DNA of 64,000 nt. It comes from Lunularia cruciata (taxonomy: Eukaryota; Streptophyta; Marchantiopsida; Lunulariales; Lunulariaceae). Both the position numbers and the translations under genes were made by a program. The stretch is from NCBI GenBank assembly GCA_948567375.1, contig OX419758.1, forward strand, positions 51,599,473 to 51,663,472, in the 5' to 3' direction. The notes below the pieces were generated by a model. That model was not told the origin of the DNA, made no database searches, and saw only the letters and a program-made list of their open reading frames with translations. Positions 12,144 through 24,304 of the stretch are shown here, one piece after another; the stretch's first letter is position 1; each line of letters starts with the position of its first letter.

Positions 12144-12535
12144 ATTGGTATTAGAGGTAGGTTAGAGTTGGATAGATCACAATATCGTTGATCGAGAGAT
12201 TCTCTATGGCAGGAAGAATATCAATCTCAAATGCAAAATTTGTTATGGATAGGTTTGATGGGAATTGTTTTTATGGGTTATGGCAATTGAATCCTGATGA
12301 ATGTGCATTGTCTGATGGGTGTGGATATTCCTAACAGACTAACAGAGTGGAGGTTTAACAATTGGTATCAGAGCTAGGTTAGAGTTGGATCGATCATAGA
12401 GCTAGGTTAGAGTTGGATCGATCATACGATAGTTGATTGAAAAATTCACTATGGTAGGAAGGATATCAATCTCAAATGCAAAATTTGTCATGGATAAGTT
12501 TGATGGGGAAAATAATTTCAGGTTATGGCAATTGA
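12082..12535 (+). repeat. Tandem duplication of LTR tail, primer site and gag start in Copia-1
   Basis: The block 12082-12290 (last bases of the LTR, primer site, leader and first gag codons) is repeated as 12291-12535. The second unit carries its own 28-bp tandem repeat (12370-12397 and 12398-12425). The second unit has the cleaner primer-binding site and leads into the long gag frame. Confidence 0.85.
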
Positions 12536-13182
12536 AGGTGAAGGATGTGCTTGTACAGCAAGGGCTACAAAGAATGCTGGGCAAGAGGCCAGAAAACAGG
12601 ACTGATGAAGAATGGGAGGATGCAGATTTGAAGGCTATTAGCATGGTTCAACTGAATCTTGCTGATGAGGTTTTATACAATGTGATGAACAAGGACTCAG
12701 CACCAAAGTTGTGGTCAAATTTGGAGAACATTTATATGACAAAGTCCTTGAAAAATCAACTATACATAAAATACAAGCTCTACACGCTACGGATGAAGGA
12801 AGGCCAAAGCATCGTGGAACATCTCAACACCTTCAACAAAATCATTTGTGAGTTAATGAGTTTAGAGGTTACCTTAGAGGAAGAAGATATAGGTTTTTTG
12901 TTATTGACTTCATTGCCTTCGTCTTATGAGCATCTGGTCACAACCCTGTTGAATGGGAAGGATGACTCAGCCTTTGAGGAAGTAACGTCAACTTTGTTGT
13001 CAAATGAAATGTGTAAAAGACCTACTCAAGAGGATAGGAATCATGAGGCTCTATTTACTAGAGTTTGGACAGTATATTTAGGACAAATCAAAGGTAGATC
13101 TAGGTCAAAATCTAGATCAAATAATATTGGAGACAAATATTGGATTTGCGGAAAATTAGGGCATTTCAAGAAGATTGTATGA
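12451..13182 (+). pseudogene. Copia-1 gag region
   Basis: Open frame with Copia gag features: an early KFDGENNFRLWQ motif (the usual opening of plant Copia gag), the helical UBN2-type core with KSLKNQLYIKYKLYTLRM, and a C-terminal zinc knuckle (CGKLGHFKK). The product would package element RNA. It belongs to a broken element. Confidence 0.85.
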
Positions 13183-14453
13183 GTCAAAGGTCTGAATATA
13201 ACATAGAGAAAAAAAATTCTCTGATCAAGCAAGCATAGCAGATTTTTCTAGATCAGTTGATGACTTTCTATATGTCACCCAAGATAGAGATCAATTTGAA
13301 GAATCGTGGATTCTTGATTTGAGTTGCTCTTACCGCATGTGCACAAAGAAAGGACTGGTTTCATACATACAAACTATTAAATAGAGGATCAGTTTTGATG
13401 GGAAAAATATGGCTTGTAAAGCCATTGGGATTGGTACAATACATATCAAGATGTTTGATGATGCTATGAGAACTCTCATTGTTGTGCGACATGTCCTTGA
13501 GTTGCAGAAGAACCTGATTTTGTTAGGTACATTGGATTCAAACTACTAGAAGTGGGGGGCAAAAAACAACATGCTGAAAATTACAATTCAATAAACACAT
13601 CAATTTACTATAAACACATCAATTTACTATCCCAAGTACCCCTTAGCAAAATGACATAATAGAATAGATGAATCTGACTCTCTTGGAGAAAGCTCAAAGT
13701 ATGCCGAGCAATGCTGTTTTGGAGAAGAGCTTCTAGGTAAAAGCTATAAGTATAGCATATTATTTGGTAAGTATCACTCTGTCTACTATTCTTGAGCACA
13801 AGATGCCAGTGGAGAAATGGATAGGTTGGCCTATCAATTATTCTTCACTGAAAATATTTGAATGTAATGCTTACATTCATGTTCAACCAGAAAAGATGTC
13901 AAAGTTAGATCCTATATCTAGGAAATCCCCATTCCTAAGTTATGAGAAATTGGAAAGGTTTTAGATTGTGCAATCCTACCAAATGGTGTTTGGTTGTAAG
14001 TAGAGACATAATATTTATGCTTTATATTTAGAGTAGTACGATGGAGAAAAAATTGATACATCTGATCTAGAAAAAAATCAGTTAGGCCAGATATTATTCA
14101 AGTGAGAATTGAGGAGAAGGAAGAAGAAGAAATCTCTTCTCCCATAGATTTTCAAGGTGATCCACGTGAAGAGGAAAAATGGGAAAGTGTTGCAAAACAT
14201 AGGTATCTTATTAGAGAGAGAAGACTGCCAAAGAGATATGAGCATTCTCTAATAGCTTATGCTCTTCTAACTAAAAATGATGAGCCTTCTATGTTTGAGG
14301 AAGCAATTTGAGATCCAAAGAGCCAAAGGTGGCACATTGCAATGGAAGAGAAAATGAAGTCCCATAGTCAAAACTAAACTTGGAGACTTGAGAAATTGCC
14401 TACAGACAAGAAGGCAATTGATTGTAGATGGATTTATTTAAAAAGAAGGAAGG

Positions 14454-14855
14454 TGTAAAAGACCAAGACCAAGGAGAGAAATAGGAGAATGGAAGATCAT
14501 ATTAGGCAACTTGAATATGGATAAACTCCAAATACCTAGCATGAGCTTTGGATCTGGTTTTTATAGGGAGCCTACAAGGCTCTTGAGAAGCTTCTCAAGA
14601 AGCTTCCTTGAGCCACTTTCTTGGAGTGCAAGCCAAGTTTCCTTCTAGAAACCGCCTACTAGGCTTGCAAGCTAAGCTAGTTAGAAGCTCCTACAAGCTT
14701 CCTTCTAAAGCTACTTACTTGGAGTGCAAGCTAAGCTAACCGAGAAGCTTCCCAAGAAGCTTCCTAGATACTTCTAGAATATTCTAGGCTAATTTGGCCT
14801 ATTTGCTACTTTTTTAGTCCTAACTAACTGCATCATTAAACTCCAATTTGTTACA
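14454..14855 (-). repeat. Gypsy-A1 LTR (left; 3' LTR of the element)
   Basis: It is 402 bp, TGTAAAAGACC to TTGTTACA. Read on the minus strand it has a promoter-like layout: a run of GAAGCTTC palindromes, a perfect three-unit heat-shock element TTCTAGAATATTC at 14772-14784, and a TATA box (CTATAAAAA, complement of about 14557-14566) downstream of them. Confidence 0.88.
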
Positions 14856-17850
14856 TATTCCCCACTGTTAGTTGGTGATGTCTTCGTTGCCAATGAAGCT
14901 TCAAACTCCTAGATGGCCATTTGTGCATTCTGGAGGTGAGAAAGAAGTTCCCATGTGGCATCATGAAGGGGATACCCTTTCCAAAGGACCTTGTACTCCA
15001 TATATTATTGATGGCCTTGTTGAATATAGCAACATACCAGGATACAATCAACTTTGTACTCCTCATGATAATTGGTAGGGACGGGAGGAAGAGAAGGTTG
15101 GACACGAGAGGAAAAAGAAGATGGATTAAGAACAAAGGGTTTCAACTTGGAAATGTGAAAGATAGGATGGATGTGCATATGACAAGGCAAGGCAAGTCGA
15201 TAAGCAATAGGACAAATGAGTTGTGTGACCTCAAAGAGTCCTATCCAATAAGGAGCAAGTTTACGGACTTAGGTATCAAGTGGGAGGGGTAGGTTACTAG
15301 ACAAGAGCATGACTTTATCACCAACTTGAAAGGTGAGATCATGATGATGGTGGTCTGCATATTGTTTATGACAATTTTGGGCAACAAGGAGGTGAGATTT
15401 GGCTTGTTGGAGGGGTTGGGATATGGTGGTCAAGAAGGTTGAAGTATGAGGGACATGAGATGGAGGAGGAGAAAGAAAGGAATCTAGAACAAGTGGATCT
15501 TGGCCAAAATTGAGGAAGAAAGGAGAGAATCCGATGCTTGCCTATTTGGAATTATTGTATGCAAACTCCATAGCTACAAGACATTCATCCCAATTGGTAT
15601 GGTGAACATTGACAAAGGCATGAAGTATATCCTCCAAGGTGCAATTTGTGCATTCAATTTTCCCATTAGTTTGAGGATGATAGATCATGGACAAAGCAAG
15701 CTTGGTGCAAAGTATCTAGAAGAGTGTTTGCCCAAACTTTCCAATGAAGCAAGGATCATGGTTGGAGATGAATACATGTGGCATCCCATGATGCTTGAAT
15801 ATATTGTCAAAGTAGATCTACACCAGGGTTAGAGCATCCACAATATCAACAGTTGGTGCCAAATAGATTTGCTTACTAAGCTTATCCACAAACACGACAA
15901 TGGTTGTGTGACCTTGCTTTGTCTTGGGCAAGGATGTGATGAGATCTAAGCTCAAATGTTCCCAACAAGTAGATGGAATGGAGAGTTGTTGAAGGAGTCC
16001 ACTCGGTTTCTAGTTATTTGCCTTGTTGCATTGGTAACTCTCACATGATCAAACAAACTCTTGAACATCTCGTGCCATGTTAGGCCACCACCATTTGCAT
16101 TGGAGGGTACCCAAGGTCTTGTCCACATCCATGTGACCAGCAATTGGTAAATCATGGGCTTCTTGAAGTTGCACAAATCTGAGATCACCTTTGGCTGGAA
16201 CATAGATCCAGTCCTCATGGAATAGAAGGCCTTGCTTGTAGGAGAAGGTATTGTACTCCTTTTTGTATGCTGCAAGATGACCTTGTACCATCTGAAAGAA
16301 AGGATCTTGTGGTAGAGCTGTTTGAAACTCAATTTAGATTTTGGAGTCAACGGATACTGTTGTAATTGTCACTATGATGAGAGGAAGAGATTTCAAATTA
16401 GGTCCTTGTGATAGGGTATTAGGAATGACATGGAACCGACTAGGTTTGTACTCAAGTTTGATGTCAAAAAATTGTAGTTGTTCCTCTTATTGATGATGTA
16501 GACTCTTCATGTGTTCCAAATGTAATGTCTGCAACAAGAGCTTGTGATCAGTTTGCATGACTACTTGTTTCCCCAAGAGATAATGCCTCCATACTTTGGT
16601 GGCATATACCATTGCTAGTTGTACTTGGTCCTCGAGCAAAGTAATACCTTTTTTTTGTATTTAGTCTACAAGACACAAAGGCAATGGGATGCAATCTATT
16701 TGTGAATTCTTATTGCAACATGGCTCAAATTGCAAAGTTAGAAGCATCAAAATCAACCACACATGGTAGTTGAGGATCATATGATTGAAGAATTGGTCTT
16801 GAAGACACCATATGTTTCAGCTTTTGGAATGCTTATTTGTGCTTGTTGGTCCATTGAAAGCTCGAGTTCTTCCACAAGAGATCAATCAATGGTGTAGTTA
16901 CATGAGCATAGTAGTAGATGAACCATTGATAAAAAATAGCCAATCCATTAAATGCCTATACTTTAGTAGCATCCTTTGGAGCAGGCCACTCAATGATGGC
17001 CTTGATTTTCTACTCTTCCATCTTGATCCCTTCTGATGAGATCTTGTGACCCAAAAAGGTAACTTCCTTCTGTCAAAAGGCACACTTTGACTTCTTGCCA
17101 TAAAACTTCCATTTTTGTAGTCATTTTAGGACTCCTAGCATGCCATTCATATGTTCTACCTCTATCTTGCTGTAGATTAAGATATCATCCAAGAATATCA
17201 CCATGTATTGATCCAACAGTCCATCCAACACTTGATGCATCTGATCCATGAAGACTACTAAAGCATTAGTGAGCCCAAAAAGTAGAACTCTCCATTCAAA
17301 ATGTCCATACCTTGTGCAAAAGGTAGTCTTTTGCACATCATCCCTATCAATAGGGATTTGCCAACAACTATTGTGAAGATTCAACTTGGAGAAGTATTGT
17401 GCTCCACTCAATTGATCAAGCAAGTCATCAATTTGAGGCAAGGGATATGCATTCTTCATTGTTTTTTTTATTGAGCCCATAGTAATCAATATACAAACAA
17501 AGTCCTCCATCCTTCTTTAGAATGAATAGTATCGGTGCTCCCCAAGTAGATGTACTATGTCATATTAAATCCTTCTCCAACAACTCTACGAGTATTGTTT
17601 GCAACTCCTCCAACTCCTTTGGTGAGAGCCAATAGATTGGTCTTCTCACTAGAGTAATCCCCGGTAATAACTCAATCTTGAAGGGCATATCACGATCAGA
17701 GGGTAATCCCTTTGGTAGATCATCTAAAAACACATCCGTAAACTCTTGAACTATTTGATCAACCATTGCTCAATGAGGCTCCTGACTCTCCTCAAATTCA
17801 CCTTGTGCAATCGGCTTGATCTACATTGCAAAAACAGACTTATCTTCTTC

Positions 17851-18095
17851 CAAAGCTTGCTCTATTGCTGCTTCACTAACAAACTTCACATCTAGGGACT
17901 TATCTTCCTTGAGGGTTTGCTATATGGCTGCTTTCCTAACAAACTTCTCACCTTGGGACTTCACTTCCTTCACAACTTGCTCGATGGGTGCTTTCCTTAC
18001 AAACTTCCCATCTTGTAACTTCTCTTCCTTTGAAGCTTGCTCTATGGTTGCTTTCTTTACAAACTTCCCATCTTGGGACTTGCTATTCTTAGGTG
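17851..18095 (-). repeat. Four 60-bp tandem repeats in Gypsy-A1 gag/protease region
   Basis: The period is exactly 60 bp (20 codons), with about four units. On the coding strand each unit reads roughly K-x-Q-D-G-K-F-V-x-K-A-x-I-E-Q-x. The corresponding part of Gypsy-A2 (about 56.76-56.84 kb) appears to hold one unit, so the array expanded in this copy or its lineage. Confidence 0.8.
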
Positions 18096-18681
18096 TCTTA
18101 CTCAAAGGTGCCAAACAATCTAATCAAAAATTCATACCTTGGTGTTGTACTTGAATCTGTTGTCAGGTCCAATCAAATTGAACCTTATGACGTTCAAGCC
18201 AAGGTAGTCCTAAAATGACATCACAGTGTAGTGGTGCCACTACAAACCTCATACACTCCAAATACTCCTTCCTAATCTTGAAGGTAACATGATACAAGAT
18301 ACAAAATGCAAAACCCTTTCTACCATCCGCCATCATAAGAATACTCAATTCCTTTGCTAATTGCATAAAGATATAATTCTCTTAATTTCCAAAATCAACC
18401 AAAATCCTACAACCATGATTAGATATCATACCTTGCAAGTGACGCAAACTTGCATAGGTTGAGCTTTCAATCCTATCGGAACTAATCAAATTCACAACAA
18501 AGGGTTTGAAATCTCCTATTGAGATTTATCATTTCCTTGATCAATGTACTCCATAGACTCCATCTGGGCAATTTGTCAAGTTTGCCCATGCCTTAGTGGA
18601 CATTCAGTAATACAATGTCCAACTTGGTGATAATAAAAATAACCACCATTTTGTTGCAATCTTTCTCTATCCGCTCTACCA

Positions 18682-18965
18682 AGTAAGCTTCCTTGAGCAA
18701 CTTTCTTGGAGTGCAAGCCAAGTTAACCAAGAAGCTTCTCAAGAATTTTCCTTCTAGAAGCTGCATACTTGGCTTGCAAGCTCAGCTAGTTGGAAGCTTC
18801 TAGAAGCTTCCTTCTAGAAAGTACTTACTTGGAGTGCAAGCTAAGCTAGCCAAGAAGCTTCCCAAGAAGCTTCCTAGATACTTCTAGAATATTCTAAGCT
18901 AATTTGACTTATTTGCTACTTCGTTAGTCCTAACTAACTTCATCTTTAAACTCCATATTGTTATT
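18682..18965 (-). repeat. Gypsy-A1 LTR sequence (right side)
   Basis: It matches the left LTR from the GCTTCCTTGAGC block to the end. It carries a perfect four-unit heat-shock element GAAGCTTCTAGAAGCTTC at 18793-18810 and the conserved TTCTAGAATATTC at 18882-18894. Confidence 0.85.
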
Positions 18966-20445
18966 GAAGGACTTTCAAAAATAAGTGGAGCTCAGTGCAA
19001 AGCAAGGCTTGTAGAAAAAGGTTATAGCTACAAAGAAGGCATTGACTTTAATGAGATATTTTCTTCAATGGTAAAGATCTCTTCAATTTGTGTGTTCTTG
19101 AGATTAGTTACTTTGCATAACCTGGAATTAGAGCAATTGGATATCACTACTACATTTCTACATGGAGAATTGGAGAATAGGAGATTTACATGCATTAGCT
19201 AGAGGGCTTTGTGGTACCAAGGAAGGAGAACCTAGTTTGCAAGTTACAAAAATCATTATACGGATTGAAACAAAGTCCAAGGTTGTGGTACTAGAAGTTT
19301 GATGTTTTCATGCTAAGGCAAGGCTTTAACCACAAAAATTAAGAATGTTGCGTATAGATCAAGAAAGTATATGGGACCAGCTACTTTGATTCATATCCTT
19401 TCATTATACATGGATGATATGTCGATTGTTGTGGAAGACATAATTGAAGCGGAGAAACTAAAAGTGCAGTTACATAAGGAGTTCAAGATGAAGGACTTAG
19501 GCCTTTCCAAGAAGGTACTTGGAATTGAAAAAAGGAGGGATAAGAGCAAGGGAAAATTTTTTATTTCAAAAAGAAGGTATGTGGAAAATTACTTGTATGC
19601 TTTGGTATGGAGAGCGCCAAACCTATAAGTCTACCAATTGCAAATCATTCAAGTTATTATTGGAAGAATGCACACCAAATGAGGAAGAGTTAAGACTGAT
19701 GTCAAATGTTCCATATGCTAGTGCTGTAGTGGAGTCTAATGTATGCAATGGTCTATACTAGACCTGATATATCATATGCAGTGAGCATAGTAAGTAGATA
19801 TATGTCAAATCTAAGGAAGGAACATTGCAAAGTAGTGAAGTGTATACTTTGCTACTTGAAAGGTATAATAGATATTGGTATTACACTTGACATGGAGCAG
19901 GAACAAGGTGTATTTATAGGGTATGTGGATGCTTATTTTGCCAGAGATCTGGATAAGAGGAGGTCCACAAATGGATTTGTATTTACACTTGCTGGAGGTC
20001 CCATAAGTTGGAAGTCTACTCTTCAACTTACTATTGTTCTTTCAACTATAGAGGTAGAGTATATGTGACAATAAAGGTGGTTAAGGAAGTCGTATGGCTA
20101 TAGAGGTTATTCAAAGACATTGGACTTCTAGAATTGAAGTCCAAGCTTCATTGTGATAGCCAAAGTGTTATTCACTTGGCCAACTTTCATTTTCAAACCA
20201 AGCAATTGAAGTGAGACGCCATCTTATCAAGGAAGTTGTGACAAATGCAAAAGTCAATTTGCAGAAGATTTTCACAATGCCCCTGTCCCAATCTTCTGAT
20301 ATGTTGATAAAGCCTATTCATATTGAGAAGTTCAAGTTATGTATGAACTTTCTAAGTGTATGAAGTTGTTGATTTGAGATTATGTAACTAAACACTCTTA
20401 GAAGTATTTTTTATAGCTAAATAGAATACAAGCTAAGGTGAACAT

Positions 20446-20853
20446 TGTTAAATATTTCTTGCTATTCTATCAAGAGATGAGCATTAGTTAGGTCTAACAG
20501 TAACTAATCTACAAGATCTATGGTGATAGACATATCTTCTAGATGGCGGATGAGAGAACTAGGTCTTTGCAGGGAACTTAGATAAAACAATCGAGAAGAG
20601 ATCCATGAGAACCTATGTTGGCTCATTGCATAATACGCTGTTCTCTAAAAAAATTTGCAAGAGCCTTGTCATCAAGGATTTGCATTGAATTGGTATTGCA
20701 AGAGTGTAGAAACTTTTAAAAATAGACTAAGAGTGTTTTGGCATGGACATAGCTTCCAAGACAAGAAGTGAACCACATAAATATCTGAGCTATCCCAATG
20801 AATGTGCATTGTCTAATGAGTGTGTATATTCTTAATAGATTGAAGGTTTAATC
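20446..20853 (+). repeat. Copia-1 3' LTR
   Basis: It begins TGTTAAATATTTC after a purine-rich tract and ends GGTTTAATC. It pairs with 11732-12143 over its whole length with many substitutions. The duplication CTACT follows directly. Confidence 0.9.
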
Positions 20854-20861
20854 CTACTAAT

Positions 20862-22076
20862 GCATATAATGGCTAACTTGTTGATAACATTCCTAATAAA
20901 GCTCATCAACTAGACATGAACAACTATATCACTTGGAAATATAGAATCAAATCAATGGTTTATATGACTTGGTATATGGTAGTGTGAGGAGAGAAAATGG
21001 CTTAACCAAAAAAATTCAAACAAAATTCAAGCAAAGAAATCATAATTTAATGAGAATATTGAGAATGTCTATCACCTTCTCTTAAATTCACCTATCAAAC
21101 ATGCTTTCACAATTAAAAAGGCATGGGATTCCTTAGCACAAGCTCATGGAAGAAACACGCGTGATAAGACAAGAGTACTTGTTCTATAGATGAATTACTA
21201 AGAATGGATGTCAATATTATCAAGTAAAAAAATTAGTATGTGATCAAGGAATTGAGTAACAACTACTAACTAATGTAGTATCAATTAAGTGTCAATTACT
21301 AACATAGCAATCGCCATTGATGACAAGATAATGGTTGCATTTTTTATGAATAGCATGGATGACACTTACAAAGATTTTCAAGAAAACACTCCTATGGTAC
21401 TAAACCTTGCACGCTACAACTGCAAGATGTAGAAGAGAGAAACAATAAGGCAATTTATGACAAAAGGTTGTGTATCATATCTAGTGCTCTTTCTTAGAAA
21501 AGATACTTCACACACTCCAAAGCTTGTAGAATTTGTAGTGGCATTGGGACTCCATGTGAGCATAAGGTGCTAATAACAACATGGTGTTAACAACATGCTA
21601 AAACATATAGGAAATGATTGAAGAAAAGAGGTAAAAATTTATCACACGTGGCAAAACAAGCCATACCAACCTTGAGAGTTGGCAGAGATAGGATGATACA
21701 AATAAAAGCCCAATTTTTTTTGTAGCAAAAGAAAAAACTCTTTTCACTCTTTTGAGAAAAATCTATCATCTCAAAATACCAACGTTGTTGATGAGGAGTG
21801 ATAATTACTCATCTTGGCTTTGAATTATACTTGGAAAGCAGAAGATTGGTTCCTTGATAGTATAGAGTCTAATCATATGATGCAATATAGTAATTCAGTG
21901 GCTTGTTAGAATATCATATCTTGTTGATTAATATCATTTGTGACAATCCAATTGAGATGCAATATGTGGAAAGAGAAGGGGTTGTCAAATCAACTAACAT
22001 AGTAGTGAATAGTATGATTTTCAAAAAGTGAAGAATCTCCCAACAACTGCATGTAATCTATTATCTACCAATTTTA

Positions 22077-22124
<48 letters not shown>

Positions 22125-24050
22125 CAAGATAATGCAAGTTTTGTTCAATAAATGTGGATATGACATTATAAAGAGTTAAAAAACTTGCTCATGGTGTCAA
22201 GAACTCCACAAGATTTGACCATTGCATCAAGCTCAAAAATCCAAAGATTTCAAATTCAATCTCTAAATAACCATCTAACACAACTCTGCATGGAAAATTT
22301 TGGACATGTGAAAATTTTAAAGTAAAACTACTGAGTTGAGAGAAAATGATGATCCAACAAATTGGTAGAGATTTTGGCACATATCTATGTTAAACATGTG
22401 TAAATGCCAAGCATTTCTATTTATCCTTTTCATAAATTGATACTAGCCAAATCTAATTAAATCTTTACAATCTGATATAAGGATCTCATTCAAAATTCAT
22501 GAGTTATAAAGCTTGTTTATATTTATTTCTCAGGAAATATGTGTATTCAAAATTTGATACATTCAATCTCTCTTCATAAAATCAATCATCATAATACTAG
22601 AAAACTTAAATGGTTACACTTTGATTTAAGAATCCTTTTCAAACTTTTTGATTTACACAGTTTGTTTCTGAATTTTTATTATATATTTTCCTCAAAAAAT
22701 ATGTGTATATCCAATTTAAGACAAATACTCAAAGTGAATGATTCATTCATACTTTCTAAGTAGTTTTGTGAACTTTGTATGATATATAGAGGGATTAGCA
22801 AAGAAGTGACCAATCTACAATCAAACTTTTCCTGGAGTTAAACTAAAGGTAATAAGGATAGAGGGAAGAGATCAATTTACCAAAAAATTGAGAAATAAAA
22901 GTGTAATTTACACCAAATATATATCTTTAGGCTTTGTAATAAAAGGGTGTTGTGGAACACAAAAATAGATCAATGAGTGAGATTACTTGCTCCTTGATTA
23001 AGGTGAGCTAATCTTCCTTATAGTTTTTGGGTGGAAGTAATTACTATTCTACAACATTTTTTCATTAGATATAGAGTCACCCATTAAGCATTTAGTGACA
23101 ATATACTAAAATATGTTTTTAGGAGGATTTGCTCAGCTATTGTAGAATCTTAGTAAATTTAGCTCTACTACTTTGCAAATAGAGAAAGTTAGACAACCCA
23201 AATTTTAAGTGTATGCTTATTTGCTTCAATGATTTCATGAAATCAAATAATTTTTATTGGACATATGAAGAAATGATGCTAAGTGTTATATTTTTTCATG
23301 GAAACATGAAAAAATGATGTTAAATGGTATATTTGATGAGTCATTAAATCCAAAGTTTGAGAAGATAATGTATATATCAACTTCTCAGCATATATTCCTT
23401 TTGAAATTTGATAACATCAACTCAACTAGATACATATCGATGTAGATGTATACTTAGAATTGCTTTTTTTTTAGATTCTCAGTTTTTGGATTTAACATCC
23501 CTTGCATCAACATTTTGTGCATGTAAGAAGGTCTTTTCTATTGAAATATCCCTTTATAAAAATGCACAAATGTTCTTTGGCTTTTTTTTGTGCAAAGATT
23601 CAATAGTATATCTCACCAATCTGGACACGACACATGGGTAGACTTTTACATTATTACCTTCAAAACCACAAAAATTTGATTTTAATGTTTGATTTCCATT
23701 GCTGTAGATCTTTGGTTATCTTAATGCAAATCATGCAAACTCTCTCATGACCAGGAAATCAATATCAAGGTGTGTGTCTAGTTTAGGCTTGCTAAGTGAA
23801 CTCTACTTTGACCAATGTGGATCCATTATCATTTACGATATTATATTAGTTGAATTTATTTGACCTTCATACACTCTATCATTCAAGCCCATAGAAACGC
23901 ATCACCACTGTGTCCGAGATAATGTTATGAACAAAGCCATTAATGTCTAGTGATGCTCCAGAGACAACCAGATTGCAGATTTCTTTACCAAATCCTTCTA
24001 AAGAGCAGTCTTGAACCCTTAAGATCCTTCCTATGTACTGATAAATACAT
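20862..24050 (+). mobile_element. Decayed Copia remnant
   Basis: Scattered Copia signatures in order on the plus strand: a gag-like segment (LDMNNYITWKYRIKSM, about 20.91 kb; AWDSLAQAHG, about 21.13 kb), a protease-entry segment (WFLDSIESNHMM, about 21.85 kb), an RNase H segment (NSLMTRKSISRCVS, about 23.73 kb) and the end motif DNQIADFFTKSF (about 23.96 kb). No LTRs were recognised. It is heavily broken and looks older than Copia-1, which sits directly upstream. Between these pieces the sequence is AT-rich with nothing else recognisable. Confidence 0.7.
22083..22122. repeat. (TA)n microsatellite
   Basis: About 20 uninterrupted TA dinucleotides lie within the decayed Copia remnant. Confidence 0.95.
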
Positions 24051-24209
24051 GCCAACTACGTAGAATGGAGATTACCAGGGGTAAATCTTGAAAGACGACA
24101 CTAAGCAACTTCAAGCAACAGTTTAAACCATGCCAAATATATTTAAACAGAAAGCAAGTCAAGTAATGTTGTGCTCAATCTGCGACAATTTAGTCTTCAC
24201 AAAGAAGAG

Positions 24210-24304
24210 AAAAGGCTACCGCGTAGCAAACACGAAGGATGGGAAGACCTCATCAAGCCGTACAAGGGAGACAAATGAGGTAAAATGGGGCCCAGCCCCA
24301 TTTT
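24210..24304 (+). mobile_element. SINE-like short repeat, copy 3
   Basis: It has the family layout: AAAAGGCTACCGCGTAG, CACGAAGGATGGGAAGACC, TCATCAAGCCGTACAAGGGA, GAGGTAAAATGGGGC. It ends with a perfect 10-bp hairpin AAAATGGGGC/GCCCCATTTT at 24282-24304. No clear target-site duplication was found. Confidence 0.7.

Larger units (their letters stand above)
14454..18965 (-). mobile_element. Gypsy-A1: Ty3/gypsy retrotransposon (fossil) nested in Copia-1
   Basis: The target-site duplication GAAGG at 14449-14453 and 18966-18970 interrupts the Copia-1 reverse transcriptase. On the minus strand, going down in coordinate: gag knuckle and protease region (about 18.6-17.8 kb), reverse transcriptase (about 17.77-16.9 kb), RNase H (about 16.8-16.45 kb) and integrase (about 16.3-15.1 kb), then a purine-rich tract beside the left LTR. 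It shares its LTR and coding sequence with Gypsy-A2 at 46-57 kb. LTR divergence is moderate by eye, so it is younger than Copia-1. It is broken in many places. Confidence 0.9.
11732..20853 (+). mobile_element. Copia-1: Ty1/copia LTR retrotransposon (fossil), split by nested Gypsy-A1
   Basis: The element is bounded by a 5-bp target-site duplication CTACT (11727-11731 and 20854-20858). Parts in order: 5' LTR, primer site complementary to the 3' end of initiator tRNA-Met (TGGTATCAGAGC at 12363-12374, with a diverged duplicate at 12146), gag (about 12451-13180, UBN2-type with a CCHC knuckle), integrase fragments (about 13.3-14.3 kb), reverse transcriptase (about 14.3 kb and 18.97-19.6 kb) and RNase H (about 19.65-20.3 kb). 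The LTRs differ at roughly one site in seven by eye, so the insertion is old. It is broken in many places and interrupted by Gypsy-A1. Confidence 0.9.

Noticed and set aside
24210-24304. Resemblance of the SINE-like core to group II intron domain V (AAGCCGTAC), twister ribozyme pieces, or the GAAGACCC word of large-subunit rRNA
   Set aside because: Each match is only 8-10 nt, and the surrounding catalytic or stem nucleotides of those RNAs are not present in the required order.
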